The notes under the pieces are model-generated. The model saw nothing but the letters and a program-made list of their open reading frames with translations, ran no database searches and was not told the DNA's origin. A program made the position numbers and the translations under genes. A stretch of 64,000 nucleotides of DNA from Polynucleobacter sp. (GTDB taxonomy: Bacteria; Pseudomonadota; Gammaproteobacteria; Burkholderiales; Burkholderiaceae_D). This document shows, one piece after another, positions 7,677 to 19,533 of the stretch (position 1 is its first letter; the number at the start of each line of letters is the position of its first letter). The stretch covers positions 27,567-91,566 of the forward strand of contig JAIPCX010000013.1 in NCBI GenBank assembly GCA_021737945.1, in the 5' to 3' direction.

Positions 7677-8003
7677 ATGGATACTAGGGAAATTGCACGG
7701 CGTCTGGGTTCACTTTCGATCGAAGAGCGGGTTCAGATAATCAACTGTTTGCTCGATTTCAGCCCGCAGAGCTTAAAAGTAGTGGAAATTGCCAGTGCCA
7801 CTCAATTAGGTGCACCTGCAGTACACAAGCAAGTTGAGGCCTTGGTGGGGGCGGAATTAGTGTCCTCTCAAACTGTCGATGGCGAAAAAGCGTATGCCGT
7901 GAACGCGAAAATGGTTCGCGACTTATTTGATTACATGTATCACCAATTCGGCCCTGGATTTCAGCCTAAGACAAGTCACGCTGACACTGAAGCAGCACAC
8001 TAA
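7677..8003 (+). CDS. Small winged-helix (ArsR-like) protein
   Basis: A 108-residue protein with the pattern of an ArsR/MarR-type winged helix: helices RRLGSLSIEERVQIINCLL, then VVEIASATQLGAPAVHKQVEAL as the helix-turn-helix, and LVSSQTVDGEKAYAVNAKMV as the wing. ArsR family members repress transcription and often sense metals or other signals, but no metal-binding cysteine pair is seen: the single Cys is in the first helix region. It has a free-standing position with about 260 gene-free bases on either side. The domain call is reasonably secure; the ligand and targets are unknown. Confidence 0.6.
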   Translation: MDTREIARRLGSLSIEERVQIINCLLDFSPQSLKVVEIASATQLGAPAVHKQVEALVGAELVSSQTVDGEKAYAVNAKMVRDLFDYMYHQFGPGFQPKTSHADTEAAH

Positions 8004-8260
8004 GACCTCAAGTTGGCTGAAGCGCGCCAAGCGCTGACTTACTTACAGCTCCCTGATTCACCTGGCCTCGCGTTGCAAAGCAGCGCTGTCGCGCCATAAA
8101 ATCGCAGTAAATCAGCCTCTGCCCGATTTAATCAGCCATTTATTTAAAGGTCTGCCAATAAAGTACGAATCTTTCATTGGAGCTGAGGCGGAATTAATTT
8201 TTGTTAGTGCAGCGTGGTCTGTAATCAGCTAAACATTGAGAGTGGTTCAAGGAGTCAGCG

Positions 8261-8632
8261 GTGGAAGCCTTGCTTAATATTTTCAAAAAGTTATCAATAG
8301 CCTCCGCGCTCATCGTGGGCTGGCTTATCGTTTTGCTATTGTTCGTTGGCTGGTTAATTTTTGCTTACGATCAGGCTGCAGCGTTTGGTTTCATTTCGTA
8401 CGTCAAGAGCAGCATGAGCATCATTAACAAGCCGCTGGATGCGCTAGATGTAGCGGCAGGACTACGATTAGTTTTCGCTGTCCTGTCTGCCATTTTCGCG
8501 GTGATCGTCTGCGTAATCACCTTGCCCATGTTTGCCTTTGTTTATTTGGGCGCGGCCTATGGCAAGGTCGTCGAGAAACTTTCTAAACGCAAGGAAGGCG
8601 CTGAACCTGAGCCGGGAGCAGTAGCTCAGTAA
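8261..8632 (+). CDS. Small membrane protein, hypothetical
   Basis: A 123-residue inner-membrane protein with two hydrophobic stretches, about residues 14-40 (SALIVGWLIVLLLFVGWLIF) and about 68-105 (LVFAVLSAIFAVIVCVITLP), a short polar loop and a charged C-terminus (KLSKRKEGAEPEPG). The GTG start has AAGGAG about seven bases before it, which fixes it. Function unknown. The stop codon lies inside a 14-bp unit (CAGTAGCTCAGTAA) that is exactly duplicated in tandem at 8619-8646, a recent slippage event that leaves the reading frame intact. Confidence 0.6.
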   Translation: MEALLNIFKKLSIASALIVGWLIVLLLFVGWLIFAYDQAAAFGFISYVKSSMSIINKPLDALDVAAGLRLVFAVLSAIFAVIVCVITLPMFAFVYLGAAYGKVVEKLSKRKEGAEPEPGAVAQ

Positions 8633-8717
8633 CAGTAGCTCAGTAACGGGCCGGGGTGTCTGCACGTTATTCAAGTTTTTACACGGTTCGTCGATATCTC
8701 TAAGGAGCAGTCAGCCA

Positions 8718-8843
8718 ATGTGTGGCCGACTTGCCACCTTAAATCGGAACCCAAGAATCATGCTACCCGTTGATATCGAAATCCGCCTGACAGTTTTTTC
8801 ATTCTTCGTAGTCGCCCTCGTGGTGAGCTTCATATTGAAGTGA
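8718..8843 (+). CDS. Candidate 41-residue single-pass membrane protein
   Basis: This ORF is too short for routine calling. It starts MCGRLATLNRNPRIMLPVD and ends with a convincing transmembrane segment (IRLTVFSFFVVALVVSFILK). TAAGGAG at 8701-8707 lies about 11 bases before the ATG; an internal ATG (residue 15) would leave essentially only the membrane helix. It follows the small membrane protein gene at 8261-8632 by 85 bases on the same strand. Small single-helix proteins often act as partners of larger membrane proteins. It may also be a chance ORF. Confidence 0.45.
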   Translation: MCGRLATLNRNPRIMLPVDIEIRLTVFSFFVVALVVSFILK

Positions 8844-8878
8844 TTTTTTGGATGATTACCCACACGGGATGATCTCTA

Positions 8879-9331
8879 TCACTGGCATTCCATTGCGTAT
8901 TTTTCAGACGCTCGCCTAACGCGAGTTCGCTCTTTGTCCTGCTTATGAAGTGGTGCCTGCCTAAAATCTTCCTCTCGCCAGCGTAACTGTAGCGCAAGGG
9001 ATTTACATTTACGTTCTCTTGCGGCAGCGCCGCGAGCAGATAAATCCCGAATCTGTTGATCTTGCCGTTCGCGTTGTTCGCGAAATTTTTGGAGCCGTAA
9101 TATTTCAGCTCGGTCTTTTGCTAAGGATTCATTCTGGTTGCTACGTTGAGACTCTGAGGCGGGTAACTCAGCCAGAGAGAGTTGCCCACCATCGCACGCT
9201 TTATCGGTATAAATAATTTCTCCATTGCGCATGCATTTATAAACAGCGTGCGCACTGAATGAAGTCAAACATAAACAGCCTAGAAGAATCAATGAAATCC
9301 AGCAGGCTAAACGTTGAGTAGAAGTTCTCAT
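8879..9331 (-). CDS. DUF4124-like exported protein
   Basis: A 150-residue protein from ATG 9331, chosen because CGGAG lies six bases upstream; the frame continues to 9376 without support. A signal peptide (WISLILLGCLCLTSFSAHA) is followed by VYKCMRNGEIIYTDKACDGG, the short DUF4124 pattern (Y.C...G...Y.D..C) found near the N-terminus of many periplasmic proteins. The rest is a strongly charged, helix-forming stretch rich in Arg, Glu and Gln (residues about 75-150), probably coiled coil. It is last in a minus-strand cluster after the FAD oxidase. Function unknown. Confidence 0.65.
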   Translation of the reverse strand: MRTSTQRLACWISLILLGCLCLTSFSAHAVYKCMRNGEIIYTDKACDGGQLSLAELPASESQRSNQNESLAKDRAEILRLQKFREQRERQDQQIRDLSARGAAARERKCKSLALQLRWREEDFRQAPLHKQDKERTRVRRASEKYAMECQ

Positions 9332-9382
9332 GGTCATCTCCGAATCAAAAATCAATCCGGCGAAGACCATTAACACCTTGTG

Positions 9383-10778
9383 TTAAATCACTTTGCCCGG
9401 ATTCATCAGGTTAAGCGGGTCTAATGCCTGCTTAATGGCGGCCATCATGGCCAGCTCTGTCTCGGATTTGTAGCGCTTGATTTCATCTCGCTTGAGTGAG
9501 CCTAAACCGTGCTCAGCGGAGATGGATCCTGCGTACTTGTGCACATTGTCATGCACGCAGCGGTTGATGGCATCTTGCTGTTGCAAAAAGGTTTCGACAT
9601 TGATGCCTACAGGTGCTGATACGTTGTAATGCAAATTACCATCACCAAGATGGCCGAAGGTAACCATCCTGCAGCCTGGAAAATCGCGCTGAAGTAAAGC
9701 GTCTGTCTCAATCAAAAAATCGACCATACACGATACAGGCAATGAAATATCGTGCTTGATATTTAGGCCTTCAGCCGCTTGCGCCATCGAGATATGTTCG
9801 CGCATGGCCCACAGCTTGTGCGATTGTGAAAGCGAGCTTGCAATCACAGCATCAGCAGCCCAAGCTTTTTCAATAGCAGTGGCTGCAACGGCTTCTAGCT
9901 GAGCCATCGCATGCGATTCAGATTCACTATCTGAGATTTCCATCAGCACATATTGCGGATGACGCTCTGAAAACGGCAATGACAAATCAGGAAAATGTTG
10001 TTCAACTAGCTTCAAACAAAATTCAGACATAAGCTCAAAGCCAGTCAAACTGGCATCGCAACGCTGGCGAGCTAATTCGAGCAAATTCAGCGCATCATTC
10101 ACGCTATTCAAAGCAAATAAGGCGGTGAGTTTTGCGGCAGGTTGCGCGTAGAGTTTAAGTACTGCTGCCGTGATGATGCCCAAGGTACCTTCGGCGCCGA
10201 TCAACAAATGTCGTAAGTCATAACCGGTATTGTCTTTGCGCAGACTGCGCAAGCCATTCCAAATGTCTCCTGATGGCGTGACGACTTCCAGGCCAAGTGT
10301 CAGATCGCGCATGCTGCCATAGCGCAGAACGGCGGTACCACCAGCGTTGGTAGAAAGATTTCCTCCGATAGTGCAACTGCCCTCTGAAGCGAGTGATAGC
10401 GGAAATAACCGTCCCTGTTCGTGAGCCACTGCCTGAATTTGTTGTAGCAAGCAACCCGCTTCAACGGTGATTGTGTCGTTGAGTAAATCAATCGATCGCA
10501 CGCGATTCATGCGTGTGAGTGAGAGCACGATAGCTTTGCCACTTTGGTCTGGTACGCTACCTAAAACTAATCCAGTATTACCGCCTTGGGGAACGATGGG
10601 CACCTTATGTGCTGCGCAAATTTTTACTATGTTTGCGACTTCTTCTGTTTTCCCAGGTTTGATTACGGCTAATGCGCGACCCGTAGCGCGCTTGCGCCAG
10701 TCAGTCAGAAATCCATCCATATCCGAGCCCGTCAAAACATGTTGCGGGCCAACGATATCGTTACACAGTTTGAGAAAA

Positions 10779-10789
<11 letters not shown>
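9383..10789 (-). CDS. FAD-linked oxidase (2-hydroxyacid dehydrogenase, GlcD family)
   Basis: A 468-residue flavoprotein of the FAD_binding_4/FAD-oxidase_C family, which includes D-lactate, D-2-hydroxyglutarate and glycolate (GlcD) dehydrogenases. The PCMH FAD-binding part is marked by PIVPQGGNTGL and GGNLSTNAGGTAVLRYGSMR; the C-terminal part has GHLGDGNLHYNVS and SAEHGLGSLKRDEI, which carry the metal- and substrate-binding histidines. Overall order and length fit D-2-hydroxyglutarate dehydrogenase-like enzymes, but the substrate cannot be read from sequence. I start at ATG 10789 (MPSDFLKL), which overlaps the end of the DUF2069 gene by 11 bases; a GTG at 10819 would add ten residues. Translational coupling with the genes upstream is likely. 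Confidence 0.85.
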
Positions 10790-13123
<2,334 letters not shown>

Positions 13124-13892
13124 TCAGGCTGTTCAGCCATCAATGCGTGACCACTACTTTCGATCATAACTATTTTTGATTCGGGCAAAGCAGACATTAA
13201 GGTCGATGCCGCTTTTGGCGGCGTCATCATATCTTTGCGCCCTAATAAAAATAGAGCAGGGCAATGCAGTGATTTAGCAGCAGCTTCGCCATTGGCATAG
13301 ACATTGCATGCGGAAAAATCAGTGAAGAAAACTTTAGCCGTATTGTTTTTCGCGACATGCTGCATTAAGCGGCGACTACCACTCGGTACATAAAAGCCCG
13401 GACCGGGCGCCGAGGGTTTTTGTGCGATGCTGGAATGCGACCAAATATTCACCATATCAATGGCCGCTTGTTCGCGATGCTCGGATGCTTCTAGTAGCAA
13501 AGGCGAAACCTTCATAGGATAAGCCGTACCCACCAGCGCGACTCCAGCTACACATTCTTTCGCTCGCTTAGCCGTCTCCAGCGCGATCAACGAGCCCATG
13601 CTGTGCCCGATTAATACAGCGCGCTGAACACCGACGCTTTGCAGCAAAGTAGTTAGCCAATCAGCCATCGCTTCTACCGTAGTTATCGGTTGACCTTTGC
13701 TGCGTCCATGACCGGGTAAATCAACCGCCAGTACAGAAAAACCATGATGCGCAAAGTAGCGTGTTTGCAGCGCCCAGACTGAATGATCATTTTGTGCGCC
13801 ATGAATGAACACAGCAGTAGGTAGTTGCGCATTGAATACCTTACCACCGGTATAAGCATAGGCTGGTTGTGAGTTGATAGTGATGATCATGG

Positions 13893-15203
13893 TTATGCCC
13901 CTTTCTGCGCAGCTTTCAAGCCGCGTTTCAGGTCGTCGATCAAATCATCGACATCTTCTAAACCTATCGATAAACGCATCGTGCCTTCAGTGATACCAGA
14001 AGCCGCCAGCTGATCATCCGGTACGCGGAAGTGAGTAGTTGATGCAGGATGAATCACCAGCGATTTAGCATCGCCGACATTGGCGAGATGTGAGAACACA
14101 GACAGCGCTTCAACAAAGCGTCGACCTGCAGCTCGATCACCTTTCAGAGCAAAAGAAAATACCGCACCACAGCCTTTGGGTAGCAAACGTTTTGCTAAGT
14201 CGTAATCAGGATGCTCAGGTAGTTCGGGATAAGAAACAGAGGCAATCGTTGGTTGCGAAACTAAAAATTCCACGATCTTGCGAGCATTAGCGACATGGCG
14301 ATCCATGCGTAAGCTGAGCGTTTCTATGCCTTGCAAAATGGCGAATGCATTGTGAGGGCTCATTACAGCACCAAAATCACGCAGGCCTTCGCGTCGTGCG
14401 CGAAGAGAAAACGCGCCGACCGTAGATTCTTCCGTAAAGACCATGCCATGAAAGCCGTCATACGGTTCGCATAACTCAGCAAAGCGCCCCGTTTTTTCAT
14501 ACGCCGCTTGCCAATCGAAGGTACCGCCATCAACCAGCAAACCGCCTATTGCTGTGCCGTGCCCACATAAAAATTTAGTCGCAGAGTGATAGATTAAATC
14601 AGCACCATGATCCAAAGGTTTCAGTAAATAAGGCGTCGTAAAGGTGGAGTCCACCATTAATGGCAAATGATTCTCGTGCGCTATCTGTGACACAGCTTCG
14701 ATATCTAATACATCCAGTCCAGGGTTACCCAAAGTTTCAGCGAATAAGACTTTGGTGTTTGGACGAATATTGCTTCGCCATGCGTTCATGTCGCGTGGAT
14801 CAATGAAGGTCGTCTCAATGCCGAAGCGTTTCATGGTGTAGCCGAGCAAATTTTGCGAGCCGCCATACAGCGCACGTGAAGCGAGTACGTGCGAGCCAGC
14901 ACCTGCGATAGTCGCTAAACCAAGATGCAAGGCCGCTTGTCCACTAGCGACGGCGATGCCAGCGACGCCACCTTCAAGTGCCGCAATACGTTCTTCCAGA
15001 ACAGCATTGGTTGGATTCGATATGCGTGAATACACATGACCCGAGCGCTCCATATTAAATAGCGAGGCGGCATGATCTGAATCACGAAACACAAACGATG
15101 TCGATAAGTAGATCGGGGTTGCCCGCGCGCCGGTAGTCGGGTCGGGGGTGCTACCTGCGTGCAATGACAAGGTATCAAAGCCGGGATATCGTGGTTCGCT
15201 CAT
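13893..15203 (-). CDS. metY: O-acetylhomoserine sulfhydrylase
   Basis: A 436-residue PLP enzyme of the Cys/Met metabolism family, making homocysteine from O-acetylhomoserine and sulfide. The N-terminus GFDTLSLHAGSTPDPTTGAR and the length (longer than MetB/MetC at about 390) are typical of MetY. The PLP lysine is in YHSATKFLCGHGTAIGG; YSRISNPTNAVLEERIAALE and the phosphate-binding loop ASGQAALHL are in place. It leads a two-gene unit with the alpha/beta hydrolase. The enzyme could instead prefer O-succinylhomoserine, but the overall form fits the O-acetyl enzyme. A second family member lies at 35953-37194. Confidence 0.88.
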   Translation of the reverse strand: MSEPRYPGFDTLSLHAGSTPDPTTGARATPIYLSTSFVFRDSDHAASLFNMERSGHVYSRISNPTNAVLEERIAALEGGVAGIAVASGQAALHLGLATIAGAGSHVLASRALYGGSQNLLGYTMKRFGIETTFIDPRDMNAWRSNIRPNTKVLFAETLGNPGLDVLDIEAVSQIAHENHLPLMVDSTFTTPYLLKPLDHGADLIYHSATKFLCGHGTAIGGLLVDGGTFDWQAAYEKTGRFAELCEPYDGFHGMVFTEESTVGAFSLRARREGLRDFGAVMSPHNAFAILQGIETLSLRMDRHVANARKIVEFLVSQPTIASVSYPELPEHPDYDLAKRLLPKGCGAVFSFALKGDRAAGRRFVEALSVFSHLANVGDAKSLVIHPASTTHFRVPDDQLAASGITEGTMRLSIGLEDVDDLIDDLKRGLKAAQKGA

Positions 15204-15413
15204 GGCTACATTCTCAGGGAGTCGCTAGGAAAGATCTGCAAAATTGCGCAGGTTATGGTGTGCCAGCACGGTAACTAAACACGCTGCGGGCTCATTAGAA
15301 AAAGAATTATAGGCTGACTGACCGCAGCTACGGCGTCACTTGCGGCTGGGCTCTGGCTTTTTTGCTAAGCCTGGGCTACAGTCCTTCTATAAAAAATAAT
15401 CTTGGGGGCGGCC

Positions 15414-15863
15414 ATGAAAGTTTCCGAAATTCTGAAGCTGAAGGGCAATATCTTGTTTACGGTCACGCCGGAAACGCTATTGCTAGACGCCATTGATACA
15501 CTGGCCGAAAAAGATATTGGATCGCTCGTGGTGATGAAGAGCGGCGCCTTGGTCGGTATGCTGAGCTTTCGAGAAGTCATGAAAGCCGTGCATGCAAGTC
15601 GCGGAAATATTACGGGCACCGTCGGTGATTACATGGATCGCGATATGCTCACGATAGCGCCAGATACCGACGTCAATGACATACGTCGTATGATGCTCGA
15701 GCATCACGCACGTTATGTGCCCGTGTTAGATGGGATGATGCTAATGGGTGTGATGTCGTTTTATGATGTCGCCAAAGCCGTTTTTGAAGAGCAAAATTTT
15801 GAAAACAAAATGCTCAAAGCGTACATTCGTGACTGGCCATCTGAGTCAGAAAAAGAAGGATAG
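15414..15863 (+). CDS. Two-CBS-domain protein
   Basis: A 149-residue protein of two tandem CBS domains (about residues 5-60 and 70-130). The first is VSEILKLKGNILFTVTPE followed by LAEKDIGSLVVMKSGALVG; the second is VGDYMDRDMLTIAPDTDVND followed by HHARYVPVLDG. CBS pairs bind adenosine nucleotides or S-adenosylmethionine and usually regulate partner proteins; as a stand-alone protein its partner is unknown. I start at ATG 15414 (MKVSEIL), four codons inside the longest frame, because a GGGGGCGG stretch precedes it. It is seven bases upstream of the MFS transporter gene and probably co-transcribed. Confidence 0.88.
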   Translation: MKVSEILKLKGNILFTVTPETLLLDAIDTLAEKDIGSLVVMKSGALVGMLSFREVMKAVHASRGNITGTVGDYMDRDMLTIAPDTDVNDIRRMMLEHHARYVPVLDGMMLMGVMSFYDVAKAVFEEQNFENKMLKAYIRDWPSESEKEG

Positions 15864-15869
15864 TTTAGC

Positions 15870-17201
15870 GTGAAATCAGGCCAGTTTTCTTTGTTGGGCC
15901 AAGCGCGGTTCGGCCCTTTTTTTGGCGCTCAATTTTTGGGTGCTTTCAACGATAACTTGTTCAAGACGGCGTTAGTGACCGTCATCACCTTTGATGCCGC
16001 GTCGTGGACATCCATGAATGTCGGACTACTGAATAATTTAATCGCCGGTTTGTTCATTTTGCCTTTTGTACTAGCATCGGCTACGGCTGGTCAGCTAGCT
16101 GACAAAATCGATAAGGCGCGCTTAATGCGCATCATCAAACTGATTGAAATTACCGTCATGTTGGTGGCAGCAGTAGGCTGGTATACGCATTCACTTTGGA
16201 TATTAATTCTGGCCGTTGTTGGCATGGGGTTGCATTCCGCATTATTCGGTCCGGTTAAGCATTCCTATCTTCCGCAGCACCTTGAGGTGAGTGAATTAGT
16301 TGGTGGCAACGGCATGGTTCAAATGGGTACCTTTGTCGGTATTCTAACTGGGCAGCTGATAGGGGCGTCGTTGGTGAGTTGGGGCCCGATTGGTGTCCAC
16401 ATCATTATTTGGTCAACTGTGGTGGTGGCGGTGGTAGGTTTGTTGTTCACACTCTTTGTACCGCATACACCCGCCCCCGAACCTGAGCTCATTATTAATC
16501 GCAATCCTTTTCCTGAGATGGCGAGTAATCTTAAATTCGCAGCGAGTCGCAGCGATGTGTTCGTTGCTATGTTAGCTAATTCATGGTTTTGGTTTTTTGG
16601 TGCGATGTTGCTCGCACAATTTCCTGTTTTTGCGCGTGATGTATTGCATGGAGAGCCAGAGATCTTTGCCTTATTGCTCACCGCGTTTTCATTAGGAATA
16701 GGCGCGGGTTCACTCATGTGCGAACGCTTGTCGGCACGCACTGTACAGTTAGGACTAGTTCCACTAGGGGCCATCGGGCTAACTGTGTTCGGTATCGATT
16801 TATATTTTGCCGGTAGCCAGACGATGCCAGCATCGCTCAGTGCAGCCGAGCTGATGTTTGGCGAGCATTTCCGAATTTTTATGGATTGCTTATTGTTAGG
16901 ACTATTTGGTGGGCTCTACGTGGTGCCGCTTTTTGCACTCATCCAGACGCGTGCCGATCGTTCTCATTTGTCACGCATTATCGGTGGGATGAATATTCTA
17001 AACGCCATTTTTATGGTGTCAGCAGCCCTCATCGCTATGCTACTGCTGAGCGCGGGACTATCGGTGGTTGATATTTTCGGGTTCACAGCAGTTCTCAATT
17101 TCGTGCTGTTAGTTGCTCTATGTCTTAAGCAGCCAGAATATGCTCGCGCCTTCGTCTCCTGGCTGCTAGGTCTGGTAAAGAAGCGCCCGCTGGTAGAATG
17201 A
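15870..17201 (+). CDS. MFS transporter, LplT-like
   Basis: A 443-residue protein with about twelve hydrophobic segments. The opening FGPFFGAQFLGAFNDNLFKTA is the hallmark of the lysophospholipid transporter LplT and of the MFS half of Aas-type acyltransferase fusions, which flip 2-acyl-lysophospholipids inward for re-acylation. Other supporting pieces are LPFVLASATAGQLADKIDK and LHSALFGPVKHSYLPQHL. No acyltransferase domain is fused here and none lies nearby, so the partner must be elsewhere. The start is GTG, six bases after the CBS gene's stop. Specific substrate is inferred from the family. Confidence 0.8.
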   Translation: MKSGQFSLLGQARFGPFFGAQFLGAFNDNLFKTALVTVITFDAASWTSMNVGLLNNLIAGLFILPFVLASATAGQLADKIDKARLMRIIKLIEITVMLVAAVGWYTHSLWILILAVVGMGLHSALFGPVKHSYLPQHLEVSELVGGNGMVQMGTFVGILTGQLIGASLVSWGPIGVHIIIWSTVVVAVVGLLFTLFVPHTPAPEPELIINRNPFPEMASNLKFAASRSDVFVAMLANSWFWFFGAMLLAQFPVFARDVLHGEPEIFALLLTAFSLGIGAGSLMCERLSARTVQLGLVPLGAIGLTVFGIDLYFAGSQTMPASLSAAELMFGEHFRIFMDCLLLGLFGGLYVVPLFALIQTRADRSHLSRIIGGMNILNAIFMVSAALIAMLLLSAGLSVVDIFGFTAVLNFVLLVALCLKQPEYARAFVSWLLGLVKKRPLVE

Positions 17202-17261
17202 CGCTTTTGGCGAGTTTAGATATCTTTCTTACTTGCCTACTTCACTCTCATTGATTTCATC

Positions 17262-18335
17262 ATGTCCGGTAATACAATAGGCCAGCTTTTTTGCGTGACC
17301 ACTTTTGGCGAATCTCATGGCCCGGCGATAGGCTGCGTGGTCGATGGATGTCCTCCGGGCATGCCGCTATCTGAAGCCGATATTCAGCCCGAACTTGACC
17401 GTCGCAAACCAGGTACCTCACGCCACGTTACGCAGCGTAAGGAATCCGATACGGTGGAAATCCTGTCGGGCGTGTATGAAGGTAAAACCACCGGCACGCC
17501 TATCGCATTATTGATTCGCAATGAAGATCAGCGCAGCCAAGATTACGGCAATATTGTTGATCGCTTCCGCCCTGGTCATGCCGACTACACCTACTGGCAC
17601 AAGTACGGAATTCGCGATCCGCGCGGGGGTGGACGTTCCTCTGCTCGTTTAACTGCGCCAGTGGTGGGCGCAGCGGCGATCGCCAAAAAATGGCTGCATA
17701 CGCATTACGGCACCACTTTTCATGGTCATATGAGCCAATTGGGCGAGATTGCTATCCCGTTTCAATCGTGGGATCACGTACACACCAATCCTTTTTTTGC
17801 AGCTAACGCGGACATTATTCCCCAGCTTGAAAGCTACATGGATGACTTGCGCAAAGCGGGTGATTCCTGCGGTGCTCGGATTGATGTAGAAGCGCACCAC
17901 GTTCCTGCTGGTTGGGGCCAACCCTTGTTTGACAAACTCGATGCTGACATTGCCTACGCCATGATGGGTATTAACGCGGTGAAGGGTGTCGAGATCGGTG
18001 CTGGGTTTCGTTCGGTCACGCACAAAGGCAGCGAACACGGTGATGAAATCACACCAACTGGTTTTGTGGGTAACAATGCTGGCGGTGTTTTAGGAGGCAT
18101 TTCATCGGGTCAGGACGTCACTGTTTCTATCGCTATCAAACCGACGTCGAGTATTCGTACCCCACGTAAATCGATTGATCGTGATGGCAACCCTGTGATG
18201 GTTGAAACCTTTGGGCGACATGATCCTTGCGTAGGTATTCGCGCTACGCCTATCGCTGAGGCTATGCTCGCGCTGGTGCTGATGGATCACGCACTGCTGC
18301 ATCGTGCACAGTGCGGTGATGTGAAGCCGGAGTAG
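17262..18335 (+). CDS. aroC: Chorismate synthase
   Basis: A 357-residue enzyme that converts 5-enolpyruvylshikimate 3-phosphate to chorismate, the last shared step to aromatic amino acids and folate; it needs reduced FMN. Conserved signatures are visible: [18 protein letters not shown] near the N-terminus, [20 protein letters not shown] with the catalytic-site histidine, the segment GRSSARLTA, and [15 protein letters not shown] with [10 protein letters not shown]. Length equals the normal family length. Its stop codon overlaps by one base the GTG start of the next MFS gene. Feeds the trp genes in this window. Confidence 0.97.
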   Translation: MSGNTIGQLFCVTTFGESHGPAIGCVVDGCPPGMPLSEADIQPELDRRKPGTSRHVTQRKESDTVEILSGVYEGKTTGTPIALLIRNEDQRSQDYGNIVDRFRPGHADYTYWHKYGIRDPRGGGRSSARLTAPVVGAAAIAKKWLHTHYGTTFHGHMSQLGEIAIPFQSWDHVHTNPFFAANADIIPQLESYMDDLRKAGDSCGARIDVEAHHVPAGWGQPLFDKLDADIAYAMMGINAVKGVEIGAGFRSVTHKGSEHGDEITPTGFVGNNAGGVLGGISSGQDVTVSIAIKPTSSIRTPRKSIDRDGNPVMVETFGRHDPCVGIRATPIAEAMLALVLMDHALLHRAQCGDVKPE

Positions 18336-19504
18336 TGTCAGCCGCTTCACGACCAGCGCAGTCCCTCAACTTTGCGCTGTTTTTCTTCGCTTACTACGGC
18401 TACGTCGGTGTTTTTTCACCCTACGCTAGCTTGTACTTCGCCGACCGAGGATTATCCGCCACGCAAATCGGCATCTTGATGTCGTTGATGCAGGTGATGC
18501 GAATTTTTGGTCCCAACCTGTGGGGCTGGGTAGCGGATCAATCGCGGCGTCGTGTACTGGTTCTGCGTTTAACATCCGTCGTTGCTGCACTCAGTTTTTG
18601 CGGCATGTTTGTTGGTCAGTCCTTTATGTTCTTTTTTGCTCTGATGGTCACGGTAAATTTATTTACCAGTGCTCAGGGCCCCATCTCCGAAGCCTTAATG
18701 TTGTCGTCCATGCGTGGTGATTTGACTCACTACGGTCGCGTGCGTTTGTGGGGGTCGGTGGGCTTCATCGTACTGGTGACCTTATCAGGGTATGCGTTGG
18801 ATTGGCAGGGCATTGAATTAATGCCATGGATAGCACTGCTGATGCTGGTAATGGTGACCAGCGTTACCTTTAGTCTTCACGAAGAGCCAGCAACGCAGCA
18901 TGCTCAGCCATCGCATTCTGTTCGTGAATTGTTATCCCGTAAATCGGTGCTGTCTTTTTTCGCGTCGACATTTTTGATGATCGCTGCCCATTCATCGCTC
19001 TATGTGTATTACTCGCTGTATCTGTCTGATATGGGTTACAGCAAGACCGTGATTGGCCTGATGTGGTCGCTAGGTGTTATTGCCGAAATTCTGTTTTTCT
19101 TTTACCAGGCACCGTTGTTTCGACGCTTTGGTGTGCGCAAACTCATGCTGTTTAGTTTAGCGATCGCGGTGATTCGTTTTCTGATGATAGGGTGGGGTGC
19201 GCAATCACTGTCGGTGCTGTTAATAGCGCAGGTGCTGCATGCGGCAACTTTTGGCGTGCATCATTCAGCATCAGTGGCGACCTTGCAGCGTTGGTTTGCT
19301 GGGCCATTGCAAGCGCGCGGTCAGGCGCTCTATATTAGTATTTCATACGGTCTCGGCGGAACGGTGGGCGGTTTGCTACTCTCAGCCTGTTGGGATACAT
19401 TTGGCGCGCGTTGGGTCTATGTATTAGCGGCTATCATGTCTTTGTTAGGCCTGTTCGCTGCCCAATTAAGCTATCGATGGCAAGACGAAGAAGTGCGGAC
19501 GTGA
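18335..19504 (+). CDS. MFS transporter (MFS_1-like, HcaT family)
   Basis: A 389-residue, twelve-segment membrane protein. The opening ALFFFAYYGYVGVFSPYASL and GLSATQIGILMSLMQVMRI are typical of the MFS_1-like group containing 3-phenylpropionate permease HcaT and related carriers; LWGSVGFIVLVTLSG and FGVHHSASVATLQRWF fit as well. In Betaproteobacteria this gene often follows aroC without a known substrate. The GTG start overlaps the aroC stop by one base, so translation is coupled. Transported compound unknown; a link with aromatic compounds is only suggested by the neighbour. Confidence 0.82.
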   Translation: MSAASRPAQSLNFALFFFAYYGYVGVFSPYASLYFADRGLSATQIGILMSLMQVMRIFGPNLWGWVADQSRRRVLVLRLTSVVAALSFCGMFVGQSFMFFFALMVTVNLFTSAQGPISEALMLSSMRGDLTHYGRVRLWGSVGFIVLVTLSGYALDWQGIELMPWIALLMLVMVTSVTFSLHEEPATQHAQPSHSVRELLSRKSVLSFFASTFLMIAAHSSLYVYYSLYLSDMGYSKTVIGLMWSLGVIAEILFFFYQAPLFRRFGVRKLMLFSLAIAVIRFLMIGWGAQSLSVLLIAQVLHAATFGVHHSASVATLQRWFAGPLQARGQALYISISYGLGGTVGGLLLSACWDTFGARWVYVLAAIMSLLGLFAAQLSYRWQDEEVRT

Positions 19505-19533
19505 GCAGTCAGATTGTTTTATCGGAGCTTTTT

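Noticed and set aside
8004..8260. Gap possibly containing a broken gene
   Set aside because: Some codon-like stretches are visible but I could not assemble a consistent frame or a family.
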